A stretch of DNA of 64,000 bases from Actinoplanes lutulentus (GTDB lineage Bacteria; Actinomycetota; Actinomycetes; Mycobacteriales; Micromonosporaceae), in the NCBI RefSeq assembly GCF_003259845.1, contig NZ_QLMJ01000008.1:1-64000 (forward strand), in the 5' to 3' direction. Shown piece by piece: positions 25,747-32,343 of the stretch (its first letter is position 1; every line of letters begins with the position of its first letter). The notes under the pieces are model-generated. The model did not search any database. It was given only the letters and a program-made list of their open reading frames with translations, and was not told the origin of the DNA. The position numbers were made by a program, and so were the translations under genes.

Positions 25747-26531
25747 GCCTGCTCACCGTCGACGGGCTCACCGTACGCAACGGGACCGGGACGGCTCTCG
25801 TCGACGACGTGTCGTTCAGCGTCGCGCCCGGTGACCGCACCGGCCTGATCGGCGAGTCCGGGTCCGGCAAGTCGCTGACCGCGCTCGCCGTCCTCGGCCT
25901 GCTGCCACCGGGCCTCACCGCGAGCGGCTCGATCCTTCTCGACGGCGCCGACATGATCCGTGCGCCACGCGGGCACGGCCAGGTCGCCGCGATCGTCTTC
26001 CAGGAGCCGCTGACCGCGCTCGACCCGCTGATGACCGCCGGACGCCAGATCGCCGCGCCGATCCGCCGGTTCCGGGGCCTGCGCGGCGCCGCGCTGCGGT
26101 CGGCCGTCGCGGAGGCCCTCGCCGAGGTCCACCTCACCGACGCCGACCGGATCGCCCGTTCCTATCCGCATCAGCTCTCCGGCGGGCAGCGCCAGCGGGT
26201 CGCGATTGCGATGGCCATCGCCTGCCGGCCGAAACTGCTGATCGCCGACGAGCCCACGACCGCCCTCGACGTCACCGTGCAGGCCGAGATCCTGGACCTG
26301 CTCGACCGGATCGTCACCACCCGCGGCACCGCGCTGCTGTTCATCACCCATGACCTGCCGGTCGCCGCGAAGGTCGTCCGCGACACCCATGTGATGCGCC
26401 ACGGCCGGATCGTCGAGTCCGGGCCGATCTTGGACTTGGTCTCGCATCCGCAGCACGAATACACCCGCACGCTCGTCGACAGCGCCCGCCGCTTCGACGC
26501 CGCTCTGAAACGGACCGGCCGTGATTCTTGA
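25743..26531 (+). CDS. Oligopeptide-type ABC importer, ATPase 1 (DppD type)
   Basis: 262 residues. Walker A GESGSGKS (37-44), signature LSGGQRQR near 143-150, Walker B KLLIADEPTTALD near 159-171 and H-loop ITHDLP near 198. The ATG at 25743 overlaps the upstream stop (ATGA). The C-terminus ends soon after the YTRTLVDSARR block and lacks the full iron-sulfur-type Cys motif found in some DppD proteins. Confidence 0.93.
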   Translation: MSLLTVDGLTVRNGTGTALVDDVSFSVAPGDRTGLIGESGSGKSLTALAVLGLLPPGLTASGSILLDGADMIRAPRGHGQVAAIVFQEPLTALDPLMTAGRQIAAPIRRFRGLRGAALRSAVAEALAEVHLTDADRIARSYPHQLSGGQRQRVAIAMAIACRPKLLIADEPTTALDVTVQAEILDLLDRIVTTRGTALLFITHDLPVAAKVVRDTHVMRHGRIVESGPILDLVSHPQHEYTRTLVDSARRFDAALKRTGRDS

Positions 26532-27255
26532 GGCACGCAACATCGGTTTCGCGTACCGCTCCGGCGCCGCCGCGCTCACCGGCGTCTCCCTCGCCATCGA
26601 GCCCGGACGCAACGTCGCCCTGGTCGGCGAGTCCGGCGCGGGCAAAACCACGTTGTTGCGCATTCTGCTCGGTCTGGCTCAGCCTTCAACCGGAGAGCTT
26701 TGGTACGCCGGAAGCCCTCTCGCCCGTCCCCGGATGCGCGACTATCGGCGGAGCGTCCAAGCGGTCTTCCAGGATCCGTACTCGTCCCTGGACCCCCGGC
26801 ACCGGATCGGCCGGATCGTCGCCGAACCCCTGCGCGGTCTCGGCCTCGGCGTCGACCAGTCCCGGGTCGCGGCAGCCCTCGACGCGGTCGGGCTGCCGGC
26901 CGACGCCGCCGGCCGTTATCCGCACGAGTTCTCCGGCGGGCAGCGCCAGCGCATCGCGATCGCCCGGGCCATCGTCGGCAACCCCCGGCTGCTGCTCGCC
27001 GACGAGCCGGTCAGCGCGCTCGACCTCACCACCCGGGTCCGCATCGTCGACCTGCTGGCGTCGCTGTGCGCCGAACGCGATCTGACCATCATGCTGGTCT
27101 CGCACGACCTCGGCGTGGTGGCCGAGTTGTGCCAGCACACCGCGGTCCTGGAGCACGGGCGCCTGGTCGAGCAGGGCGACACCGACCGGGTTCTCGGGGC
27201 GCCTTCCCACCCGTACACCAGGAAATTGATCGAAAGCGTGCCGCGCCTCCCCTAG
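26521..27255 (+). CDS. Oligopeptide-type ABC importer, ATPase 2 (DppF type)
   Basis: 244 residues. The GTG start lies 11 bases inside the previous gene. Walker A GESGAGKT (36-43), Q-loop VFQDPYSSLDPRH near 80-92, signature FSGGQRQR near 139-146, Walker B LLLADEPVSALD near 158-169, H-loop VSHDLG. It forms the heteromeric nucleotide-binding pair with the preceding ATPase. Its TAG stop overlaps the stop of the convergent TPR gene in the shared tetranucleotide CTAG (27252-27255). Confidence 0.93.
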   Translation: MILEARNIGFAYRSGAAALTGVSLAIEPGRNVALVGESGAGKTTLLRILLGLAQPSTGELWYAGSPLARPRMRDYRRSVQAVFQDPYSSLDPRHRIGRIVAEPLRGLGLGVDQSRVAAALDAVGLPADAAGRYPHEFSGGQRQRIAIARAIVGNPRLLLADEPVSALDLTTRVRIVDLLASLCAERDLTIMLVSHDLGVVAELCQHTAVLEHGRLVEQGDTDRVLGAPSHPYTRKLIESVPRLP

Positions 27256-27974
27256 CTCGGGAGGAACGCGGCTCGCGGTTCTTGGACCAGGCCTTTCGTG
27301 TGCTCCTGGGCGAAGGCGGCCGGGCCCAGCGCCTCGACGGCGGCGGCGCGGACCTTTGCCAGGTCGGCGGCGTCGTCGGGGTCGGGGACCTGGTAGACGG
27401 CGTGGAACGCGGCGTCGGTGACGCCGAGCATGCGGGCCGCGCGGGCGTGGTCACCCTCGGCGGAAGCGAGCGCGGCGCCGGCGAGGCAGACGTACGGCAC
27501 GAAGTCGGCCCAGTCGTTGGCGAAGACCCGCTCGCGGCTCTGCGCGAACAGTTCGCGGGCGGCGTCCAGGTTGCCGAGGCCGAGTTCGCAGAAGGCCAGG
27601 TTGTGGTACTCCGAGTTCACCGTCTCCGGCCGGCCGAGGGACTCGTTGAGTGCGATGCTGTCGCGGTAGAGATCGCGGGCTTTGGCGAGGTCACCGGACA
27701 TCCGGGCGACGGCGGCCAGGACGTGCCGGGGGCGTTCCTCCAGGGCCCGCTCCCCCGACTTGATCGCCACGTCCAAGGCTTCGCGGGCACGGGACTCGCC
27801 CAAGGTCAGGTCGCCGCCCCGGATGGCGACGCGGGCCAGGCTGTACCGAGCCTCGACCTCGCCTGCCGGGTCGCCGGCCTGCTGGGCCCGGACGATCTCG
27901 GCCTCACTCATCTGGACGACCGCGTCGGTCTCCCCACGCCGGAACGCCGACCGTACCCTGTCGCTGAACGTCAT
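27252..27974 (-). CDS. Tetratricopeptide-repeat protein
   Basis: 240 residues of paired helices with several TPR-like units (GEVEARYSLARVAIRGGDLT; LAKARDLYRDSIALNESLGR; YHNLAFCELGLGNLDAAREL), like the helical half of some SARP/LuxR-type regulators but without a DNA-binding or ATPase domain. The ATG overlaps the stop of the metallo-hydrolase gene (ATGA), so both are probably one operon. It likely serves as a protein-interaction scaffold; the partner is unknown. Confidence 0.75.
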   Translation of the reverse strand: MTFSDRVRSAFRRGETDAVVQMSEAEIVRAQQAGDPAGEVEARYSLARVAIRGGDLTLGESRAREALDVAIKSGERALEERPRHVLAAVARMSGDLAKARDLYRDSIALNESLGRPETVNSEYHNLAFCELGLGNLDAARELFAQSRERVFANDWADFVPYVCLAGAALASAEGDHARAARMLGVTDAAFHAVYQVPDPDDAADLAKVRAAAVEALGPAAFAQEHTKGLVQEPRAAFLPS

Positions 27975-28762
27975 CCGACGACCTTACGGGCCTGCCGCAA
28001 CAGCTCCGGATCGTGGGCGTTCACGATGGTCAGATCGGGAGCTCCGGAGGCCACGAGCCGGCGCAGGTTGTCGTGGTTGGCCTTGACCCGCCGGCGGTCG
28101 TGGGCGACGACCTGCTCCATCAGGGTGAGCAGGCGCGGTGCGTGGCCGTCTTCGCCGATCTGCGCGCGGTGGTAGAACGCGTCGCCGGTGTGCAGGATCC
28201 AGCGGTCGCCGGCGTCGACCGCGACGGCGGCGTGGCCGCGCGTGTGCCCGGACAGGCCGACCAGGACGACGCCGGGCAGGATCTCGGTGGCCGCCGCGAA
28301 ACCCCGCCACACGTCGCCGCGTTCCGGGTCGTGTTCGACCAGGTGGGGGCGGTGCTCGCGCTGGGCGGGCAGGTACCGGCTGCGTTCGTTCGCGGTCCGC
28401 GGATGCTGGGCGGCCTGTGATTCCGCGGCGGTCAGGTGCACCCGCGCGTGCGGGAAGTCGGCGAGCCCACCGGCGTGGTCGACGTCGAAGTGGGTGAGCA
28501 CGATGTCGCGCACGTTTGACGGCTGGTGCCCCAGCTTCTGGATCTGCCGGACCGCCGTCTCGGCGGGGTCGAGCACCGGCCGGATCAGGTGCCGCGCCGG
28601 CCCGAGGCGCCGGGCGGGCTCCTCGATGTCGCGCAGCCCGAACCCGGAGTCGACGAGCACGAGTCCGTCGCCGGTCTCCACCAGGAGGACGTGGGCGACC
28701 AGGCTGCCGCCGGTCGCCGGGGGCCGCATGGTGCCGCAGTTGAGGTGCTGAACCGTCGGCAT
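27971..28762 (-). CDS. Metallo-beta-lactamase fold hydrolase
   Basis: 263 residues. The metal-binding signature reads LTHFDVDHAGG near 91-101, where the usual HxHxDH is HxDxDH, a variant seen in some lactonase-like members. A further His lies in GLSGHTRGHAAV near 170-180, a metal Asp in LHTGDAFYH near 190, and a late His in NAHDPEL near 250. ATG at 28762. It is the first gene of a two-gene unit with the TPR protein. It may hydrolyse lactones or other esters; the target is unknown. Confidence 0.88.
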   Translation of the reverse strand: MPTVQHLNCGTMRPPATGGSLVAHVLLVETGDGLVLVDSGFGLRDIEEPARRLGPARHLIRPVLDPAETAVRQIQKLGHQPSNVRDIVLTHFDVDHAGGLADFPHARVHLTAAESQAAQHPRTANERSRYLPAQREHRPHLVEHDPERGDVWRGFAAATEILPGVVLVGLSGHTRGHAAVAVDAGDRWILHTGDAFYHRAQIGEDGHAPRLLTLMEQVVAHDRRRVKANHDNLRRLVASGAPDLTIVNAHDPELLRQARKVVG

Positions 28763-28878
28763 GTGGCCCCCTGGGTGTCACGTCACGGGCCTGTCGCTGT
28801 CCGGCTCGCGCTTGCGGTCGTGTTTTCGGCCCACATCCGACCACAAGGACAAGCCGAACGCGACCACGGGAGGGCGTG

Positions 28879-29400
28879 TCAGGGCTGGTAGTCGGTTACG
28901 GCGTAGCAGGTGCCGCCGTCGTAGGCCATGGCCTGCTGGTCGAAGCCGAACGCGGTGGGGTGGCCGTCGTGCGGGTCGCGTTCGCGGCGGAGGCGGGTGT
29001 TGTGCGGCTCCTGCTTGTCGATCCAGGTGTTGATGTCGCCGAGGGTCGGGGCGGCGAAGTCGGCGTGGGACTCGGCCTGGTCGTTGAGCGGGGTGCTTGA
29101 TCGCACCTTGCCGTTCTCCACCTCGACACGGAAACGGGCCTCGTAGAAGCCCCGGGTGCAGCCGGTGGTCAAGGTGAATGCGTAGTTTGGCGGCTCTGCC
29201 CACCTCGGCGTGCTCGGCACCGGTTTCGCGGGCGGCGTGGGCTCGGAGGACGACGGTACGGGCGTCGCGGGCTCGGAGGACGGTGCTGGTGGCGGGCTTG
29301 GAGGGTTCGCCGTTGCGCCTGCGGAGGTGCAGCCGGAGGCCACGGCCAGCAGTGTTGTGGCTGCCAGCAGGTGTGCTTTGGGCGTACCCAAGAAAGGCAT
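28879..29400 (-). CDS. Secreted lipoprotein, DUF6174-like
   Basis: 173 residues. The signal peptide ends in the lipobox LAVASGC, followed by a long Pro/Ser/Thr-rich linker (about 25-65). The globular part starts YAFTLTTGCTRGFYEARFRV, resembling the DUF6174 family, where a Cys pair brackets a beta-hairpin (here Cys81 and the Cys near 165 in GTCYAV). Function unknown. It stands alone between a metallo-hydrolase and a divergent small gene. Confidence 0.75.
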   Translation of the reverse strand: MPFLGTPKAHLLAATTLLAVASGCTSAGATANPPSPPPAPSSEPATPVPSSSEPTPPAKPVPSTPRWAEPPNYAFTLTTGCTRGFYEARFRVEVENGKVRSSTPLNDQAESHADFAAPTLGDINTWIDKQEPHNTRLRRERDPHDGHPTAFGFDQQAMAYDGGTCYAVTDYQP

Positions 29401-29531
29401 GGAGTCCCCGCTTCCCGCAGCCGTTCGGCGGCGCTGAGGTTTGACGCTCTGATCGTCGAGGTGGTTCCTCGGGGAAGGGCTACGCGGGCGAAAGTGCGTC
29501 GCGGCGGGGCGGGGGCTGGGACGATCGGAGG

Positions 29532-29840
29532 GTGACAGTACGACAGTGGGACAACGCTGCCGACGCCCATGAGTTCGCCAGCATGATCAGGTCGATCGTC
29601 TCGGGCAACAACGACCTGTGGGATGCGGTGTACGGCACGAGCTATCGGCCGCACGGGGTGTCGGACGAGGTCGCCGACGAGTATCAGCTGCGGGTGAAAC
29701 GGATGCTCGGTATCGCCGCGGGATTCTTCCTGGCGGCTGCTGAGCGGCTCGCGCCGCTGGAGAAGGCGTCGGTCGAGGACATCCTTGACGCCGCCGAGAA
29801 TCGGGTGGCGTCGCATCCTCCGGCGCCGCCGGGAACCTGA
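29532..29840 (+). CDS. Hypothetical protein, 102 residues
   Basis: Small, soluble, helical protein (MTVRQWDNAADAHEFASM start) with no family I can name. It has GC-rich codon use like its neighbours. The GTG directly follows GGAGG without the normal spacing, so translation may start at a later in-frame ATG (codon 18) or the mRNA may be leaderless. Its end is separated by two bases from the convergent SRPBCC gene. Confidence 0.6.
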   Translation: MTVRQWDNAADAHEFASMIRSIVSGNNDLWDAVYGTSYRPHGVSDEVADEYQLRVKRMLGIAAGFFLAAAERLAPLEKASVEDILDAAENRVASHPPAPPGT

Positions 29841-29842
29841 CC

Positions 29843-30298
29843 TCAGCGGCTCTCGACCTCGCGGGCCATCGCCCGCAGGGTCGCCGCGAAGGCCAGCTTG
29901 CCGGGCACCGACACCAGCGGCCCACCGTGCCGGGTGATCGCGTGGGGAACCACGGTGACGTCCTCGAACCAGAGGACGCGGCACGCGCCGCCCGGCAGCG
30001 GCGTCACCGAGAACCAGGCTCGGCCGCGCACGACCCGGCCGAGTTTGACGATGTCGCACCGTCCCGCGGTGCCGCCCTCCGGCGGAGCCCAGGCCGTCAC
30101 CCGCATCGGGTCGTCGAATGCCAGCGGGCCCCATCCGGTACGCGCGACGAACTCGGCCCCGACCCCGTCCGGCCGGTCCGAGACGACGCGGATCGCGGTC
30201 AGTGGCACCCAGTTGCCGTGCCGGGGCCAGTCGACCAGGGTGTTCCAGACGTCGGCGGCGGGCGCGCGGACGTCGCGGGTAACGGTGAATCCAGCCAT
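29843..30298 (-). CDS. SRPBCC (START/polyketide cyclase-like) family protein
   Basis: 151 residues; ATG at 30298 (MAGFTVTRDVRAPAADVWNT). It has the helix-grip pattern of the SRPBCC superfamily: an N-terminal strand with V-x-APAADVW, WPRHGNWVPLTAIRVVSD, a middle block CRVLWFEDVTVVPH and a long C-terminal helix (PGKLAFAATLRAMAREVE). Such proteins bind hydrophobic ligands in a deep pocket; some are lipid carriers, some cyclases. There are no polyketide genes nearby, so a lipid-binding or toxin RatA-like role is as likely. Confidence 0.82.
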   Translation of the reverse strand: MAGFTVTRDVRAPAADVWNTLVDWPRHGNWVPLTAIRVVSDRPDGVGAEFVARTGWGPLAFDDPMRVTAWAPPEGGTAGRCDIVKLGRVVRGRAWFSVTPLPGGACRVLWFEDVTVVPHAITRHGGPLVSVPGKLAFAATLRAMAREVESR

Positions 30299-30314
30299 GG
30301 GTCGATTGTCCAGG

Positions 30315-30512
30315 CGGCGACGCACTACCGCCTCGTGGACACGGCGGATTCCGGAGACCACGACCCTGGGGTGCCCCGGCGGTACCTGTCACGACAGGAA
30401 TTCCCCCGCCACCGGTGACCTGGTGGTCGAGCCGGGCACGATCGGCCTGGACGGTTACCGCGCCATGGACGACCGCACCGCGCTCACGGTGCTCATCAGA
30501 ATTTCGACATGA
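30315..30512 (+). other. Possible small gene or gene remnant without a clear start
   Basis: An open frame ending at the TGA at 30510-30512 reads GCPGGTCHDRNSPATGDLVV and then EPGTIGLDGYRAMDDRTALT, with GC-rich third positions typical of coding DNA here. No ATG, GTG or TTG with a ribosome-binding site opens this frame in the region, so it may be a 5'-truncated gene. No family recognised. The last 17 bases overlap the convergent GAF-ANTAR gene. Confidence 0.25.
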
Positions 30513-31179
30513 TCACCGTGTTCGCCGCCGCCGACAGCGAGACTCCGTCGCCGGCGGCGCGTACCCGGAGTTTGAGGTATGCGTCCTGGTCCTTGATCCC
30601 GTCGTTCGCCATGATCAGCGCGAGGGCGCACTGGATGGTGGCCCGCACCGACAGCGCCTCGGCGAAACCGGTGACCAGTTCCTCGCCGCCGGCGTCCATC
30701 GCCGCCACGTCCTCGGTGTCGCCGGGCCACGGCAGGTCCGGGTCGTAAGCGGCGCAGATCCCGGCGGTCAGCGGTGCCATCGCGGACACCTCACGCCCGT
30801 ACAGGTCGAGGCTGGCGATGGCCGTGCCGCTGCCGGTGAACAGCGGCACCGACACCATGCCGAGGCCCATCTCGGCCGCGGTGTCGCGGAAGCCCGGCCA
30901 CGCCATCGTCGTGTCACCGTCCGTCTCGTCGTCCTCGGACACGTCCTCGACGGCCTGGACCAGGTCGCCGCCGGCGGCGACGGTGCATGTCCCGTCACCG
31001 TGGCGGGAGGCGACGGCGGCGTAATCAACAGCGCCGATCCGGTCGGCGGCCAGCACGGCCACTCGTCGCAGGCGGTCGTCGACACCGGGCACGTCGTCCG
31101 GGGTGTCGGCAAGCGCGACGATGGCGTCGGCCAGCGGCTGCCGCATGCTGGCGGGAATCTCTGCGGGTCGCGGGGTCAT
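30496..31179 (-). CDS. GAF-ANTAR domain RNA-binding regulator
   Basis: 227 residues. Residues about 20-165 are a GAF sensor (DRIGAVDYAAVASRHGDGTC; TGSGTAIASLDLYGRE). Residues about 175-225 are an ANTAR domain (SVRATIQCALALIMAND; DQDAYLKLRVRAAGDGVSLS), which binds paired hairpins in nascent RNA and prevents termination. GAF-ANTAR proteins are common in actinobacteria and respond to light, redox or small ligands. A sigma-B-like promoter lies about 42 bases upstream of its ATG. The STAS protein gene lies upstream beyond a hydrolase remnant. Confidence 0.9.
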   Translation of the reverse strand: MTPRPAEIPASMRQPLADAIVALADTPDDVPGVDDRLRRVAVLAADRIGAVDYAAVASRHGDGTCTVAAGGDLVQAVEDVSEDDETDGDTTMAWPGFRDTAAEMGLGMVSVPLFTGSGTAIASLDLYGREVSAMAPLTAGICAAYDPDLPWPGDTEDVAAMDAGGEELVTGFAEALSVRATIQCALALIMANDGIKDQDAYLKLRVRAAGDGVSLSAAANTVIMSKF

Positions 31180-31220
31180 CTCCCGTGCTCCCTCCGGTAG
31201 CAGGTGGCGTGGCCATGGAG

Positions 31221-31245
31221 GTACCCCGATGTTGACCTTTCACAC
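31221..31245 (-). promoter_or_regulatory. Putative sigma-B-type promoter of GAF-ANTAR gene
   Basis: Reverse strand GTGT (31242-31245), 15-bp spacer, GGGTAC (31221-31226). The -10 box is the exact sigma-B consensus of Streptomyces (GNNT-N14-16-GGGTAC). The predicted 5' UTR is about 35 nt. Confidence 0.55.
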
Positions 31246-31250
31246 GATTG

Positions 31251-31400
31251 TCATGTTCCGGGCAGTCCGCCGAAGAACGCCCGCAGGTCCGCCACCAGCA
31301 GATCAGACGTTTCCAGAGCCGGAAAATGGCCCCCGCGGGCAAGCTCCGACCACAATCTGATGTCCGGGAATCGCCGGGCCGCCCACCTTCGCGAAGGCCG
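31251..31400 (-). pseudogene. C-terminal remnant of an epoxide-hydrolase-like gene
   Basis: Reverse-strand translation ending at the TGA at 31251-31253 gives RRFPDIRLWSELARGGHFPA, then LETSDLLVADLRAFFGGLPGT. This is the usual C-terminus of epoxide-hydrolase-type alpha/beta hydrolases, including the catalytic His in RGGHF. An in-frame TGA lies near 31430 and no start, oxyanion hole or nucleophile region is present, so about 85-90 percent of the gene is missing. The remnant sits directly after the STAS gene, which may have replaced the 5' part by deletion. Confidence 0.65.
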
Positions 31401-31427
31401 CGGAAGATTACGCACCGCTCGGTCCGT

Positions 31428-31784
31428 TCACGCGCGCGGCGGCAGCTTGAACACCTCGACGAGGCCGCTGATTTCGATCACCTGGTAGACGTTTTCGTGG
31501 GCCGGGTCGATCCCGAACTCGCAGCCGGTCCGGGTGGCGTCACGGCGGCAGTGCAGGAGGGTGCGAATCCCTGCCGAATCGAGGAACGTCACCTCGGCCA
31601 AATCCATCCGGATGCGCAACGGAACGTTGCCGTCGCGAAGCACCTGACCGACCGATTGCAGCACCTTCGAGCAGGAATCGCGGTCGACCTCGCCGATCAA
31701 GGCGATGACGGTGCTGCTGGATGGGGTGTCCCTGCGAATCTCGACCGTGAGCGGAGTTCCGCCGAGAAAAATATCTGATGACAT
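31428..31784 (-). CDS. STAS-domain anti-sigma factor antagonist
   Basis: 118 residues; ATG at 31784. STAS fold with the phosphorylation-site block FLDSAGIRTLLHCRRDA near 68-84, where Ser71 is the expected phospho-acceptor, and an N-terminal strand VIALIGEVDRDS. C-terminal IDPAHENVYQVIEISGLVEV follows the pattern of SpoIIAA/RsbV-like proteins. Such antagonists free a sigma factor from its anti-sigma kinase when dephosphorylated. No kinase gene is nearby, but sigma-B-like promoters occur in the window, so a role in that cascade is plausible. Confidence 0.9.
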   Translation of the reverse strand: MSSDIFLGGTPLTVEIRRDTPSSSTVIALIGEVDRDSCSKVLQSVGQVLRDGNVPLRIRMDLAEVTFLDSAGIRTLLHCRRDATRTGCEFGIDPAHENVYQVIEISGLVEVFKLPPRA

Positions 31785-31992
31785 GCTGGGCCTTCGTGAT
31801 GTGGGGTGGTCGTCAATTCGTACAGATCGCCCGTGTCCCTGAGCGATGCCGAGAATGAGACCCCACAAGCGCGGGAGGCCGGAACCCGACGATTTACCTC
31901 GTGCGTCGACCCTACGCCACTCTTGCCGATATCGATGCGAACCGGCCGTCCTCGAAAGTGTCATCCGAGAACGGCCGGGCTGCTCGATCCGA

Positions 31993-32175
31993 TCACCGCT
32001 GCTGGGTGTCGCCTTCCCCGGTGTGCTGCTGGGCAGCGTCAACACCCTTGTCAATGTGCCCCGAGTACTTTTCCCCGGTCCGCTGATCGACCTGATCCCC
32101 GGCCTTTTCCAGGCCGGCGTCAACCTGCTCGTCGTGCTTGTTCGCAAGGTCTTTAGCTTTGTCCAGGAAACTCAT
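31993..32175 (-). CDS. MT0933/Rv0909-like antitoxin family protein
   Basis: 60-residue, highly charged protein starting MSFLDKAKDLANKHDEQVDA with VDQRTGEKYSGHIDKGVDAA following. This matches the small MT0933-like antitoxin family, whose mycobacterial member Rv0909 is paired with toxin Rv0910. No SRPBCC-type Rv0910-like toxin lies beside it; the only SRPBCC protein in the area is 1.9 kb away. In actinobacteria many orphan copies exist and may instead be general stress proteins. It is divergent from the catalase gene over a 168-bp region. Confidence 0.85.
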   Translation of the reverse strand: MSFLDKAKDLANKHDEQVDAGLEKAGDQVDQRTGEKYSGHIDKGVDAAQQHTGEGDTQQR

Positions 32176-32280
32176 GGAAAAAGCAGTGCCCTCTCGTCGC
32201 GGACCGAAACCGCATCCACGCAAGATCCCTCTTTCGGTCACCCTCATTCCCCGGTACGCACAACGGCCCGCCACTGAAGC

Positions 32281-32305
32281 GTTTGGCCGCCCGGACGCCG
32301 GGTAG
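32281..32305 (+). promoter_or_regulatory. Putative sigma-B-type promoter of catalase gene
   Basis: GTTT (32281-32284), 15-bp spacer, GGGTAG (32300-32305), about 32 nt of 5' UTR before the ATG at 32344. In other actinobacteria a stationary-phase catalase is a known sigma-B target. Confidence 0.55.
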
Positions 32306-32343
32306 CCGGATGGCCTCATTGCCGTTCTTGGAGGAAATCTCAG

